64,000 nucleotides of DNA from Helicobacter sp. (lineage in GTDB: Bacteria; Campylobacterota; Campylobacteria; Campylobacterales; Helicobacteraceae), in the NCBI RefSeq assembly GCF_017502485.1, contig NZ_JAFVUX010000028.1, positions 62,001-126,000 on the forward strand, read 5' to 3'. Numbering within the stretch: position 1 is the stretch's first letter; the number at the start of each line of letters is the position of its first letter. The notes under the pieces were generated by a model. The model was not told where the DNA came from. It was given only the letters and a program-made list of their open reading frames with translations, and did no database searches. A program made the position numbers and the translations under genes. Shown here one piece after another: positions 17,779-27,773 of the stretch.

Positions 17779-18765
17779 ATGACTCAAGCCACCCCACACA
17801 AACGCGCTGTTATTTTGCTCAATATGGGTGGTCCTACAAATATCGCTGGGGTAGAGAGCTTTTTGCAAAGTATTTTTAGCGATCCGCTTATTTTGCGTAT
17901 CAAAAGCCGCTTTATACGCAAAATGGTAGGCTCGATCATCATCGCTAAACGCCTAGAATCTGTCAAGCAAAACTACCAGAAAATCGGTGGCTGCTCTCCC
18001 CTACCAGCATACACCTTTGCCCTGTGCAAACAGCTTGAAAAGCTAGATTCTAGCCTTGTTGCCACCTATGTTATGCGCTATACACCGCCCCTAGCCCTTG
18101 ATGTTTTGCGTTCTTTGCGTGATTCTGGGATTGATGATATTGTGCTTTTTAGTATGTATCCGCAGTTTTCTACTACTACGACTCAATCCTCTCTCCTTGA
18201 TATACACACCAACCTGCGAGCTCTCTCCTATAATCCCAGAATTAGTGTCATTGAGAACTTTCACGATTATGTGCCATTTTATGAGCTAATTGCTGATACC
18301 ATCACCACTACACTTGGAACACGCAAGCCACAAGACTTCACGCTCATTCTCTCTGCTCATTCTCTCCCCCAAAAAATAGTCGATCAAGGAGATCCCTATC
18401 CTAAGCAATGTCAAAAGGGTGTAGAAATCTTACGCGAGATATTTGCGCAAAGAGATATAGAGTTTGCTAATATCGTACTAGCTTACCAGTCAAAAGTCGG
18501 TCCTATGCGCTGGCTTGAGCCTTTCACAAGCGACACTATCGCAAATGCTAGCGGACAAAACCTAATCATCTACCCCATAGCTTTTACTATAGACAATGCT
18601 GAGACCATCTATGAGCTAGGCATTGAGTATAAAGATCTAGCAGAGCGAGTGGGTGTGAAAGAGTATCTCCTATGCCCTTGCATGAACGATAGCCTGCCCT
18701 TTGCTAAGATGATCTACGCACTGCTACAAGAAAAAGCTTTATGTTCTAGCTCCACTCCATCATAA
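17779..18765 (+). CDS. hemH: Ferrochelatase
   Basis: A 328-residue enzyme inserting Fe2+ into protoporphyrin IX, the last step of haem synthesis. The N-terminus has LLNMGGPTNIAGVESFLQ. The family block LSAHSLPQKIVDQGDPY contains the catalytic His, and the C-terminal signature DNAETIYELGIEY is present. It is divergent from the membrane protein/rsmE pair and followed after nine bases by the lipoprotein thioredoxin and ccsBA, linking haem supply to cytochrome c maturation. Confidence 0.95.
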   Translation: MTQATPHKRAVILLNMGGPTNIAGVESFLQSIFSDPLILRIKSRFIRKMVGSIIIAKRLESVKQNYQKIGGCSPLPAYTFALCKQLEKLDSSLVATYVMRYTPPLALDVLRSLRDSGIDDIVLFSMYPQFSTTTTQSSLLDIHTNLRALSYNPRISVIENFHDYVPFYELIADTITTTLGTRKPQDFTLILSAHSLPQKIVDQGDPYPKQCQKGVEILREIFAQRDIEFANIVLAYQSKVGPMRWLEPFTSDTIANASGQNLIIYPIAFTIDNAETIYELGIEYKDLAERVGVKEYLLCPCMNDSLPFAKMIYALLQEKALCSSSTPS

Positions 18766-18774
18766 AGGACACCT

Positions 18775-19359
18775 ATGCTCCCTATACGATCACTCACATT
18801 CCACATAGTCTGCACCATCGCTTTGTGTGGCATGCTTTGTGGCTGTAAGGATAGTGAAAATACTACCCTACAAGCAAATGATCTGGACAAAAAAACTTAC
18901 GCAGGCTTGGAAGATGTTTTTTTAGATACTGGTGTAATTGAAACAAAGGGCAAGTATATGCTCCTAGTCTTTGGGGCAAATGGTTGCACCTACTGCGAAA
19001 ATCTAAAAAGCGACATCAAAGCCCAACTAAATCTACGCGAAAAGCTAAAAGATTTTAGTGCCTATTATATCAACACGAGCTACAGCAAGCTCCATACATT
19101 CCGCATAGGCGAGGGTGCAATGCTACAAGAGCACTCAATCCCCACGCGCAAGCTCGCTGAAATCTACCGCATAGGACCCACGCCAACTCTTGTCTTTGCC
19201 ACAAAAGATGGTAAGACGATTCTCACCTATCCAAGCTATCTCCCACCAAAACAATTTAGCGCACTGCTAGATTTTATTGCACAAGGCTCGTGGCAGAAAG
19301 CAAATGGCGATGAGAGACAAATTGCCACAATGTTACAAGAGCACTTGCAAGCACTCTAA
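18775..19359 (+). CDS. Thioredoxin-fold lipoprotein (cytochrome c maturation)
   Basis: A 194-residue protein with a lipoprotein signal ending in LCGC (Cys about 24), so it is probably anchored in the periplasm. A thioredoxin fold carries CTYC in FGANGCTYCENLK. The gene between hemH and ccsBA in H. pylori is a reductase that keeps apocytochrome c cysteines reduced before haem attachment; this one has the same place and motif type. Later blocks (GPTPTLVFATKDGKTI) include the cis-proline. SD AAAGGA precedes it. Confidence 0.85.
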   Translation: MLPIRSLTFHIVCTIALCGMLCGCKDSENTTLQANDLDKKTYAGLEDVFLDTGVIETKGKYMLLVFGANGCTYCENLKSDIKAQLNLREKLKDFSAYYINTSYSKLHTFRIGEGAMLQEHSIPTRKLAEIYRIGPTPTLVFATKDGKTILTYPSYLPPKQFSALLDFIAQGSWQKANGDERQIATMLQEHLQAL

Positions 19360-19383
19360 CACTTTTGCTATTAAAGGAATGCA

Positions 19384-22300
19384 ATGAAAGATTCTATCCA
19401 CTCTAGTCCCACTGCGATCCCCAAACTCCTTGCGACAATGACTAAGGCTTTTTACTCCTTTACAGTTATTTTGCCTATGATATTTTTCTACGCAGTTTCG
19501 TGCGCAATTGCCACATTTATAGAGAATGATTATGGATCGAGCGCGGCGTATGCGATCGTTTATGGCTCATGGTGGTTTATGCTACTGCATATTTATCTTG
19601 CCATTGCCTTAGTGGTTAGCTTTATCCACTCTTGCGCCTACAAACGCAAGAAATACGCATCTATGCTTTTACATAGCTCATTTGTCGTCATTATTATTGG
19701 GGCTGGGATTACAAGATATTTTGGCACAGAGGGAATGATGTGGATACAAGAGGGCAAAAGTACAAATTTCTACTACTCTAATGATAACTACATCAATATC
19801 GCTGCGCTTGATGATACCTGGCAGAAAGACTACGCCTACATTCCAGCAAATATTAGCGTGTTTAAAGGTTTATTTTCTTCCTCTAGCATTAATGCTAAGG
19901 CAATGATTTTTGACAAGCCTGTAGAGATTATCTCTAAAGAAATAGCCTTACTTCCTAATACCAATGTAAAAAATGCCCCAATGCTCTTGCAGCTACTTGT
20001 CTCTTACAACGGCGAGACAAAGTCTATCACACTTACCGGAGGCAATGGATTCTCCAACGAGCAAACAGCAGCGCGCGAAGAAATCGGTGGTATGAAAATG
20101 AGCTTCCACTGGGGATCTAGACGCGTGGAGTTGCCATTTGCCCTGCGACTGCTAGAATTTGAGAAAAAGACTTATGCCGGTACGGACAATCCATCTTCTT
20201 ATGCTTCAGAAGTAGAAGTGCTAGATGCACAGGGTGCTATCATTAAACCTTTTAGGATTTTTATGAATAATGTCCTAGATTTTGGTGGCTATCGATTCTA
20301 TCAAAGTGATTACTACTTCAATGAAGAGGAAAGCAACTACACAAGCGTGCTTTCTGTCAATCACGATCCGGGTAAAATGCCCACCTATATAGGCTACACG
20401 ATGCTAATTATCGGGGCATTATGGCTACTATTTGACAAAAATGGTCGTTTTATGCAACTAGCGCGCTTTGTATCTAGCCAGAATCTCGCGCAAAAAAGCG
20501 TACTTTCTCTTATGCTTGCTCTAGGAGTATTTTGCAGCCCAAATCTCCACGCCCAAGATCCAAATATAAAAACTCACGGCAACAATGGAGCCCCACTTGT
20601 AGAGACGAGTTTGCCCCATCCAAATATACAAGATTCTAGCAAGACAAAAGAGCAAGATACCGAGTTGCCTGATAATCTCGCGCAATTTCTTGCTGAGAGA
20701 TCCCTGCTTAAAGAGCAAACACAAGCCTTTATGCGTGCGTGGGAAGATTTACGCAAGCTCCCAGATACCATTGATCCAGCACATAGACAAGAGCGGCTGG
20801 TACTTTTGCGTGATAATGCTAGAGAGTTTGCCTCCCGCCTTAGCAGAATTCAAATCCAAGACTATGCCGGTAGGATCCAACCTCTTGACACGATGGCTAT
20901 GCACATTATGCACAAAATTTCTAGAAAAAACGGCTTTGAAGGACTTAGCAATATTCAAACGATAATGGGTGCTATGATATTCCCAAATGACTTTGCAAGC
21001 GCGAAACTTATCCGTACCAAAACTCCAAAACTACGCACAATCTTAGAAGCACCAAAAAATGAAGCCTATGTGTCGTTTATGGATATATATGATAAGCAAA
21101 CAGGAGAATCTAAACTGCATAATTACTTCGCCGATGCTCAACACAAAGGAGAGAGTCAATGGAATGAATTTGACAAAGATGTGCGCAAAGTAACAGAGAG
21201 TTATGAAATTTTAAAAAGTGTGCAAAATCTCATATTCTTGCGAATTTTCCCAGACCCTAAAACAAAGCGGTGGTTTTCTGTAACAGAGTTGACTTATCTC
21301 TATCTACAAGGGCAAATTCCAAAGCAGCAGTATGAAGAAATGATGCACGCAATGGATTCTATGATGAATGCGCTTTTTATGGGTATGATTCTTGGCGTTA
21401 CCACAAACTCGTGGGAGCTTGGAATCTCCGCATTAAAAAGCCTAGAATCTTACCAAGAGCAAAATGGTGGGCAAGATTATGTCAATCCTAGTCGCATAGA
21501 GTGGGAAATCACACTAAACCACTACAACATCTTTGAGATGCTCGCACTGCCTTATGTACTCTTGGGACTAATGGGACTTATCATTGTGCTTGTTTATATC
21601 TATAAAGACTGCGCTGTGCCTAAGAGAATCTATCAGGCATTTTTCGCGCTCATTACACTATGTGTTGTTGCGCACACGCTTGGACTTATCGTGCGCTGGT
21701 ATGTCTCTGGACACTCTCCATGGAGCAATGCGTATGAATCTATGATTTATATCGCGTGGGCTTCTGGGATCGCTGGAGTGGTGTTTTTCCCACGTTTTAT
21801 GCTAGCCCTTTGTGCGACAAGCTTTTTCTCTGGGGCGTGCTTGCTTGTCGCCCATCTAGGCTATATGGATCCGCAGATCCAAGATTTAGTCCCTGTTTTA
21901 CAATCTTATTGGCTTAATATCCATGTCTCTGTCATTACAGCAAGTTATGGATTCTTGGGACTTTGCTTTGTGCTTGGAGTTTTTACGCTTGTGCTTTTTG
22001 TCTTGCGCAAGGCACACAAGCCAAATATCGATAAAGCCATTATTTCCATTAATGCAATTAATGAAATGACAATGATGCTTGGGATTTTTATGCTAACAAT
22101 TGGGAACTTTCTAGGCGCGATTTGGGCAAATGAGTCTTGGGGACGATACTGGGGCTGGGACCCTAAAGAGACTTGGGCACTTATCACTATTGGGATCTAT
22201 GCAATTGTCTTGCACTTGCGATTTATGAGATTTGCTAATATGTCATTTTTGTTTGCTGCAAGCAGTGTGGTGGCATTTTATAGCGTGCTAATGACATATT

Positions 22301-22464
22301 TTGGCGTGAATTATTATCTAGCGGGTAAGCACTCTTATGCTGGTGGCGATCCTATCCCTGTGCCGTGGGAGATGTATGGGTTTATCGCCATTACACTAGC
22401 ACTGATTGTCATCGCTAGTTTTAAAAGAACCCTGCCCACACCAGATATTACTAAACAGGAGTAG
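19384..22464 (+). CDS. ccsBA: Fused cytochrome c biogenesis protein CcsBA
   Basis: A 1026-residue fusion of ResB/CcsB and CcsA (system II haem lyase), which exports haem and attaches it to apocytochrome c. The N-terminal half has membrane helices around residues 20-110 and a large periplasmic domain. The C-terminal half is polytopic with the haem-handling WWD motif (RYWGWDPKETWALI near residue 922) and conserved His residues. The fused form is typical of Campylobacterota. The following gene starts one base after the stop. Confidence 0.95.
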   Translation: MKDSIHSSPTAIPKLLATMTKAFYSFTVILPMIFFYAVSCAIATFIENDYGSSAAYAIVYGSWWFMLLHIYLAIALVVSFIHSCAYKRKKYASMLLHSSFVVIIIGAGITRYFGTEGMMWIQEGKSTNFYYSNDNYINIAALDDTWQKDYAYIPANISVFKGLFSSSSINAKAMIFDKPVEIISKEIALLPNTNVKNAPMLLQLLVSYNGETKSITLTGGNGFSNEQTAAREEIGGMKMSFHWGSRRVELPFALRLLEFEKKTYAGTDNPSSYASEVEVLDAQGAIIKPFRIFMNNVLDFGGYRFYQSDYYFNEEESNYTSVLSVNHDPGKMPTYIGYTMLIIGALWLLFDKNGRFMQLARFVSSQNLAQKSVLSLMLALGVFCSPNLHAQDPNIKTHGNNGAPLVETSLPHPNIQDSSKTKEQDTELPDNLAQFLAERSLLKEQTQAFMRAWEDLRKLPDTIDPAHRQERLVLLRDNAREFASRLSRIQIQDYAGRIQPLDTMAMHIMHKISRKNGFEGLSNIQTIMGAMIFPNDFASAKLIRTKTPKLRTILEAPKNEAYVSFMDIYDKQTGESKLHNYFADAQHKGESQWNEFDKDVRKVTESYEILKSVQNLIFLRIFPDPKTKRWFSVTELTYLYLQGQIPKQQYEEMMHAMDSMMNALFMGMILGVTTNSWELGISALKSLESYQEQNGGQDYVNPSRIEWEITLNHYNIFEMLALPYVLLGLMGLIIVLVYIYKDCAVPKRIYQAFFALITLCVVAHTLGLIVRWYVSGHSPWSNAYESMIYIAWASGIAGVVFFPRFMLALCATSFFSGACLLVAHLGYMDPQIQDLVPVLQSYWLNIHVSVITASYGFLGLCFVLGVFTLVLFVLRKAHKPNIDKAIISINAINEMTMMLGIFMLTIGNFLGAIWANESWGRYWGWDPKETWALITIGIYAIVLHLRFMRFANMSFLFAASSVVAFYSVLMTYFGVNYYLAGKHSYAGGDPIPVPWEMYGFIAITLALIVIASFKRTLPTPDITKQE

Positions 22465-22465
22465 T

Positions 22466-23975
22466 ATGTATCGCGCGCTTACTTGGGTGGGAGTGTTTGC
22501 TTTATGTAGCACTCTAACTCTTGGAGGACTGCTTTTTACCAAAATTGGCAACACGATCTTACTCCCCTTTGCCCAAAGCACACTCAACCACTTCCTACCA
22601 TTTCAAGTGCAGCTACAAAATCTTACCATTGCATTAGGCTCTGTGCGCACAGATTTTACAATCAACAAAACGATTGCCATTGCACTAGAAGGCGAGTATT
22701 CCATAAGTGGTAGCATTAATATGACCGCTAGAGTCCATACACTAGATTCTAATGGTAATTTTGATAGCTCTCCATCACTTGGCTATCTCTCGCTTCAAGG
22801 TAGCGCAATAAACTACACCATACAATCTCTCCCAATACCCAAAGATCTCAAAGCACAATCAAACACATTTAAGCTATTTGCTCGTATGAAGCTATTGTGC
22901 ATACAGGATTATGCCATCGAGCTGCGTGCTGTACCTGTGAAGCAATTGGAGCAGTTTTTTGGCATAGATATTGGCACACAAGGCGCGATCTCCATCTTTG
23001 CTCAAGCAGAATCTAGTACTCTACAACTACGCGCTCAAAGCGATGAGTTTTATTTTGGTGGGTTTGCTATGCGTATTAACAATCTCTATTACAAGCGCGA
23101 TAAGTCACGCCAAGAGCTAGCTGGTACACTCACCCTAAGTCAAGAGACCTTCTCCCTGCTTGGCGCCAGTGATAATGAGACACTACAAACAGCAATTTAC
23201 TCTTCGCTCCAAACACCTATTGCTTCTGTGCAAACGCGGATTATTGACAAAACTCTAGCGTATAATTTGCACATCACTAATCTCACCGCACTTGGCAGTG
23301 CATTTGGCATTGATATAAATGGCAAGCTAGAACTACAAGGCAAAATTAGCGTAGATAATGAAATCGCCTTTAGTGCCACTAGCTCATCTTTTGGCGGAGT
23401 AAGCGCACTTACTTTGAAAAAAAAATACCCTAACATTCAATGGCGAAAATCTCTCACTTATGCGTATCTTACAGCTAGCAAAAGCTCCTGCAATTTTAGA
23501 CTCTACACTTATGGTAACAAGTGTCTATAATCTCGCTTTCCACAAAGGCACAATCACTATCAAAGGGCAAAACTTTGTCATCTTGCTTGATGATCTTGAA
23601 ACTTATGGTTTAGAAGCATTTGATACGCGAAATAATGCACAAGATGCTTGGGGGGTTGGGTTTGAAAATGCTAGAGCGGATTCTACTATCTCGCTAGATG
23701 GGCAGCTAGAACACGCACAAATCGACGCACAAGTCACTATAAAAACACCTAATCAAAGCCTGCACACAAGTAAATGCATGATCAACCTAGCTACACAATC
23801 GCTTGATATAGAGCTTTTGGAGTCTTCAATCAAGCTACAAGGGAAACTTAGTCAAATACAAGCACCATTAATAAACACAGGGCAGACAACACAAGAAGAT
23901 CTGCAAGCGATCTATGAGAATCAAGAAACGATGCAAGAAGAAGTTGAGCAAAAACAAGAAAATCTAGGAATTTAG
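22466..23975 (+). pseudogene. Hypothetical exported protein, frameshifted at an A9 tract
   Basis: The gene starts at ATG 22466 with AGGAG upstream, just after ccsBA. A hydrophobic N-terminus (ALTWVGVFALCSTLTLGGLL) is followed by many beta-strand-like repeats, an AsmA-like composition, so it is probably a periplasmic or membrane-tethered envelope protein. The frame runs into a stop at 23528-23530. The same sequence style continues in the next frame from the A9 run at 23417-23425 to 23975. Removing one A would give one protein of about 502 residues reading KKNTLTFNGENLSLM across the join. Phase variation, decay and a sequencing error are all possible. Not recognised by name. Confidence 0.7.
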
Positions 23976-24096
23976 AAAGTGGCGGACAGAGCGTAGCGGA
24001 CTAAAGCTATAAAATTGATAGCGATATTATTTTTTACCTTTCCCTTATGCTTGCCTATAATAACTGGGGTTGGTGGCATTTCAACGCTGGCAATCA

Positions 24097-24297
24097 TTAA
24101 AGCACATCGGCTAACTGATTATCGCCTACGCTTCGCACTAAAAACACGAATGAAACGCCAAAAGCAAGTAGCAAGCACGATCTCAAAAACACACCAACTT
24201 CTTTATTTGGAGTATTAACTGCCTTTTGCGCTAACATAAAGGCTTTGAAAACCCACGCAGGGCCAAGTCCTACTAAGACAATTTTGAAAATTTGACT
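24097..24297 (-). pseudogene. Membrane-protein fragment in the tRNA-Ser element
   Basis: Minus-strand open frame of about 66 codons without a start codon. It contains two hydrophobic stretches (GLGPAWVFKAFMLAQ and SCLLLAFGVSFVFLV) and follows the relaxase remnant in the same orientation. It may be the end of the element's next gene. Function not recognised. Confidence 0.4.
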
Positions 24298-24372
24298 TTA
24301 TCTCTCAAGGTTTTTGCTTTTGAACTTGACTTGAGCTTGACTAGTAGGCTCTCTTTGTGGCTCTTGCTTTGA

Positions 24373-25540
24373 TTACATCGCCATACAGATATTATCCCTT
24401 ATCTCTTGCATATGTATATAGCCTTGCAATATTGGCTTTGCATCTGTTTTATAGCTTTTATTGTCTTTTTCCACTTCATAGTTAGCCTTTAAATCGCTAA
24501 CTCTTGGGAATGCGTAATCTAAATCACTTATTTTTGCTTCTAGGGCATTATTGTGAGATTTTAGAGCTTCATATTCTGCTTTGATAGCTTTTTTAAATCC
24601 ACAATCTCTCCCTTGTGTTTCTCTTGTAGTGTTTTAATATCGGTACGCACCTTTATAACTTGCTTCGCGACTTTCTAATAAATCTTGTGCGGTATTGAAC
24701 TTATGTCTTAAGCTATCAAATGCTTCATCTTGTTGTGCTATTTTCTCGTGTAGCTCTACGATTTCTTGGGACTTTGTCTTAAAGTTTGGTAGCCGCCATT
24801 TAGTAAAGAGGGCAGAATCCACTTGTGGTATATACCATTGCTTTTTATCTATATCCCACTTAGTTCCTAGCTTATTAGCTTCGTCTTTTTTAGTATATGG
24901 GACATTGAGATAGATTATCTCGCTTCTATCACTTGTGAGCTTGGGGGCGTTTTCTTTTTTATTCTCTTATTCTTGTTTGATATTTTGTTCTATCTCCAAT
25001 CCCTCAAGCTCTTTGGCTTGTGCTTTATGGCGATATTGGCAATGATTTAAATGATAAGCCCCTATAAGATGCTTATCGATGCCACGTCCATACCCAATAT
25101 TTGCAAGACTTCAGTTTTAAAATCACTTAATACTTTTTGATTGACTTGTGCCACCTATTCTTTCTAGTATTTTTTCTAGCGCGATAAACTCAAAATGCGT
25201 GTGGTGATTGATTACTAGAGATGCGGGATCGCCTTTGGCATTTTTAGGACAACATCCTTCATCTCTGTGGATAGCAATTTGGTGGCATTGGAATCCATAT
25301 TTAGACTTAAAATGCCTTGTTGCCGATTCTAAAACTTGCATTGTAACTTGATAAGAGCCTACGGAATGACCATAATCTTTGGCTTTAAATTTTGGAACTC
25401 TTTTGCTTTTGTTGGATTCATAGACTTCTGCGGCTTTTTGTATCATTTGCTCCTTAAGCCCTAGGCTTCACAGCCATTCTATTGACTTCAAAGTCTCTAT
25501 CTTTGATATATTCTGCTCTCAATGAGTGGCAATTGTACAT
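24373..25540 (-). pseudogene. Decayed plasmid-type relaxase with DUF5710 domain
   Basis: Pieces of one mobilisation protein lie in several frames on the minus strand. From 25540 the N-terminus reads LRAEYIKDRDFEVNRMAVKP. After a frameshift near 25470 comes a 107-residue piece (25123-25446) with IAIHRDEGCC and INHHTHFEF, the His/Glu pattern of MobV-like relaxases. A further shifted piece reads GIDKHLIGAYHLNH. Next is a DUF5710-type block (IIYLNVPYTKKDEANKLGTK, then WDIDKKQWYIP) and a coiled-coil tail ending at TAA 24373-24375. At least three frameshifts make it inactive. The match is from recognition of the motifs, not a search. Confidence 0.75.
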
Positions 25541-25764
25541 TAAATTGTTTTTATGCTTTTAAGTTAATACAAGAGAATAGTTGAGAGCGTGCGCGTAATA
25601 CAATATGTGCGAAAAATTTACCTTTCCCTCATACTCTCCCATAAAAACTAAAGTTTTTTACAAATGTTTCGATGCAACAAGCAAAAAAGTAAAAGGTCAA
25701 ATTTCGATCAATAGGGTATTTGCTGACATTTTTGCAAAAAAGTGAGAATGCAATAAATACGAAG

Positions 25765-25855
25765 TGGCGGACAGAGAGGGATTTGAACCCTCGAGACCCG
25801 GTTAAGATCTGCACCCTTAGCAGGGGTGTGGTTTCAGCCACTCACCCATCTGTCC
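25765..25855 (-). tRNA. tRNA-Ser (GCU)
   Basis: On the minus strand the acceptor stem GGACAGA/TCTGTCC closes a 91-base class II tRNA with a long variable arm. The anticodon stem CACCC/GGGTG encloses CTGCTAA, giving GCT. The CCA end is encoded (25765-25767). Its 3' end is duplicated at 23977. Confidence 0.95.
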
Positions 25856-25904
25856 CTAAGTGAAATAAGGGACAAATTGTAGAACAAAACTAATAAAACA
25901 AACC

Positions 25905-27062
25905 TTAACGGCTTGTAACTCGCCTTTGCTCATCAATAAGCATGGCAAACTGCTCAAAAATATTGCGAGACTCTCTAGGTCCGGGGCTTGCCTCTGGGTG
26001 ATGCTGCACAGAAAAAATCGGTGCATTTTTATACGCGACTCCTTCAATGGTATCATCAAAGAGATTTCTATGTGTTACAACAGCAATTTGCTCAATGGAT
26101 TCTGGGACACAATAATTGTGGTTTTGCGATGTAATCTCCACAGAATCATTCGTAAGATTTTTTACAGGGTGATTGCCGCCGTGGTGCCCAAACTTTAGTT
26201 TGTAAGTTTCATACCCATGTGCAAGTGCTAGAAGCTGATGCCCTAAGCAAATCCCAAACATAGGGATTTTTGCTTCTATGAGCTGCTTGATCTCGCTCAC
26301 TTCTTTAGAGAGCATCTTAGGATCGCCCGGACCATTTGACAAAAATACTCCATCAATCTCCCCTTGCGCAAATGCCTCTACAATCTCCTTAGCACAAAAA
26401 TTATGTGGATAAACCACCACTTCAAGACCTACACTCACAAGCTCATTTAAAATATTTCGCTTGGTACCAAAATCAATAACGGCCACTTTGTGGCGCGTAG
26501 TAGGTGCACTATAAGAAAGACTGGAAAAATCAAATACGCCATCTTTATGTGTAAAGCGCGTAGTTGTAGAGATATTTTTAATATAGTTTTGTTGCTCAAT
26601 CGATGGAGATTCTCGCAAAATTCTAGCCAACTCATTTCTATCACTAATTTCATTAGAGACAACAATCATCATCGAGCCTTGCGTGCGGATCATTTTCACA
26701 AGAGCGCGTGTATCCACACCACAAACCCCAAGAGCATTACGCTTATCAAGAAAGTCTTTTAGGCTCTCTTGTGCGCGAAAATTTGAGGCAATATTATTGT
26801 AGTGGCGCACTATAACGCCTGAAGCAAACACTGCTCTACTTTCACAATCTTGGTCATTTACACCAACTATACCAATCTCTGGCATAGTAAAAACGATAAA
26901 CTGCCCCGCATAGCTAGGATCCGTGATGATCTCTTGATAGCCACTTAGTGAAGTATTGAACACGATTTCCCCCACCATTGTCCCACTTCCAGAAAATGTC
27001 TGCGCACCAAAATACAAGCCATTAGCACAATACACCCAAGCCGGTCTTATGCCATCTGCCAT
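25905..27062 (-). CDS. carA: Carbamoyl-phosphate synthase small subunit
   Basis: A 385-residue glutamine amidotransferase subunit that feeds ammonia to CarB for arginine and pyrimidine synthesis. The N-terminal CPSase domain has SLSGYQEIITDPSYAGQ. The class I amidotransferase domain has the nucleophile Cys in FGICLGHQLLALA and the His-Glu pair in QHHPEASPGP. The upstream DUF507 gene precedes it by 18 bases, so the two form a short operon, as in H. pylori. carB is not in the window. Confidence 0.96.
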   Translation of the reverse strand: MADGIRPAWVYCANGLYFGAQTFSGSGTMVGEIVFNTSLSGYQEIITDPSYAGQFIVFTMPEIGIVGVNDQDCESRAVFASGVIVRHYNNIASNFRAQESLKDFLDKRNALGVCGVDTRALVKMIRTQGSMMIVVSNEISDRNELARILRESPSIEQQNYIKNISTTTRFTHKDGVFDFSSLSYSAPTTRHKVAVIDFGTKRNILNELVSVGLEVVVYPHNFCAKEIVEAFAQGEIDGVFLSNGPGDPKMLSKEVSEIKQLIEAKIPMFGICLGHQLLALAHGYETYKLKFGHHGGNHPVKNLTNDSVEITSQNHNYCVPESIEQIAVVTHRNLFDDTIEGVAYKNAPIFSVQHHPEASPGPRESRNIFEQFAMLIDEQRRVTSR

Positions 27063-27080
27063 ATCATCTCCTTAGCTAGG

Positions 27081-27632
27081 CTACACAAAGCCTTTTTTGC
27101 GCAACTCTTCTTCATAGAGCTTGTCATAAATCAGCTCATACTCATCTGTCCCAACAAGCAATTTTCTCTTATAATTTTTGATTTTTTCGATAATTTCATC
27201 TTGAATATCATCGTGCATTTTGGCAAAGCTATCAATAGCTTTAAAAATAATATTTTTGATTTGATTTTTATTGACACTAAATTGCACATACTTTTTCTGA
27301 AGCAATGTATCTAAAATCCTATGTGAAAGGGCGTTATATCGATCATCCCAAAAGAGTAAAAACCGCCGCTCATCAGCAATCTGCCGCTTAATCATACCAA
27401 AGAGCTTGCGCTCATCAACGCGCAAAAACTCGACTTCACTTTGATTTTTTTCAAGCAATTCTTGCGCCTTTTGATCGATAGCCAGCTCATCTTTCACATC
27501 AGCTTCAAGAATATCTTTTGCTACCTTTGCGATGCTCTCAATAGGAACCTGCAAAGCAAGCAAGCTAGAATTGTATAAATCAAGTGCAATTTTATTGGCA
27601 ATATACCCAGTTTGATTAAGTCGCAAGCGCAT
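27081..27632 (-). CDS. DUF507 family protein
   Basis: A 183-residue, highly charged, helical soluble protein without signal peptide. Start MRLRLNQTGYIANKIALDL and C-terminal block LVGTDEYELIYDKLYEEE match the DUF507 family found next to carA in Helicobacter and Campylobacter. The biochemical function of the family is unknown; the constant pairing with carA is the main clue. Confidence 0.8.
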   Translation of the reverse strand: MRLRLNQTGYIANKIALDLYNSSLLALQVPIESIAKVAKDILEADVKDELAIDQKAQELLEKNQSEVEFLRVDERKLFGMIKRQIADERRFLLFWDDRYNALSHRILDTLLQKKYVQFSVNKNQIKNIIFKAIDSFAKMHDDIQDEIIEKIKNYKRKLLVGTDEYELIYDKLYEEELRKKGFV

Positions 27633-27730
27633 AGTACAACCTTGGATAAGAATGCGTTATTATAGCATTATTTACAACAATGAAAACATCTTGCCACTAG
27701 AATGTGTAAGATTACTTGAAGAGTTCTCGC

Positions 27731-27760
27731 TAGGTAGAATCCAGCCTAAGATTCTACCTA
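27731..27760 (-). terminator. Hairpin after the prp operon
   Basis: An 11-bp perfect inverted repeat (TAGGTAGAATC / GATTCTACCTA) with an eight-base loop, 14 bases beyond the prpD stop. A clear T-run is missing, so termination strength is uncertain. Confidence 0.55.
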
Positions 27761-27773
27761 AGAAGCTTAAAGA

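Larger units (their letters stand above)
23977..25776 (-). mobile_element. Remnant of an element integrated at the tRNA-Ser 3' end
   Basis: The 15-bp sequence AAGTGGCGGACAGAG occurs at 25762-25776, where it is the 3' end of tRNA-Ser plus three bases, and again at 23977-23991. This is the arrangement left when an element integrates into a tRNA 3' end. The roughly 1.8 kb between holds a decayed relaxase gene and a membrane-protein fragment, both on the minus strand. No integrase is left. It starts directly after the broken hypothetical gene. Confidence 0.7.

Noticed and set aside
24015-24218. Plus-strand 67-residue frame
   Set aside because: It lies opposite a minus-strand membrane-protein-like frame, has no SD, and its composition is not coding-like.
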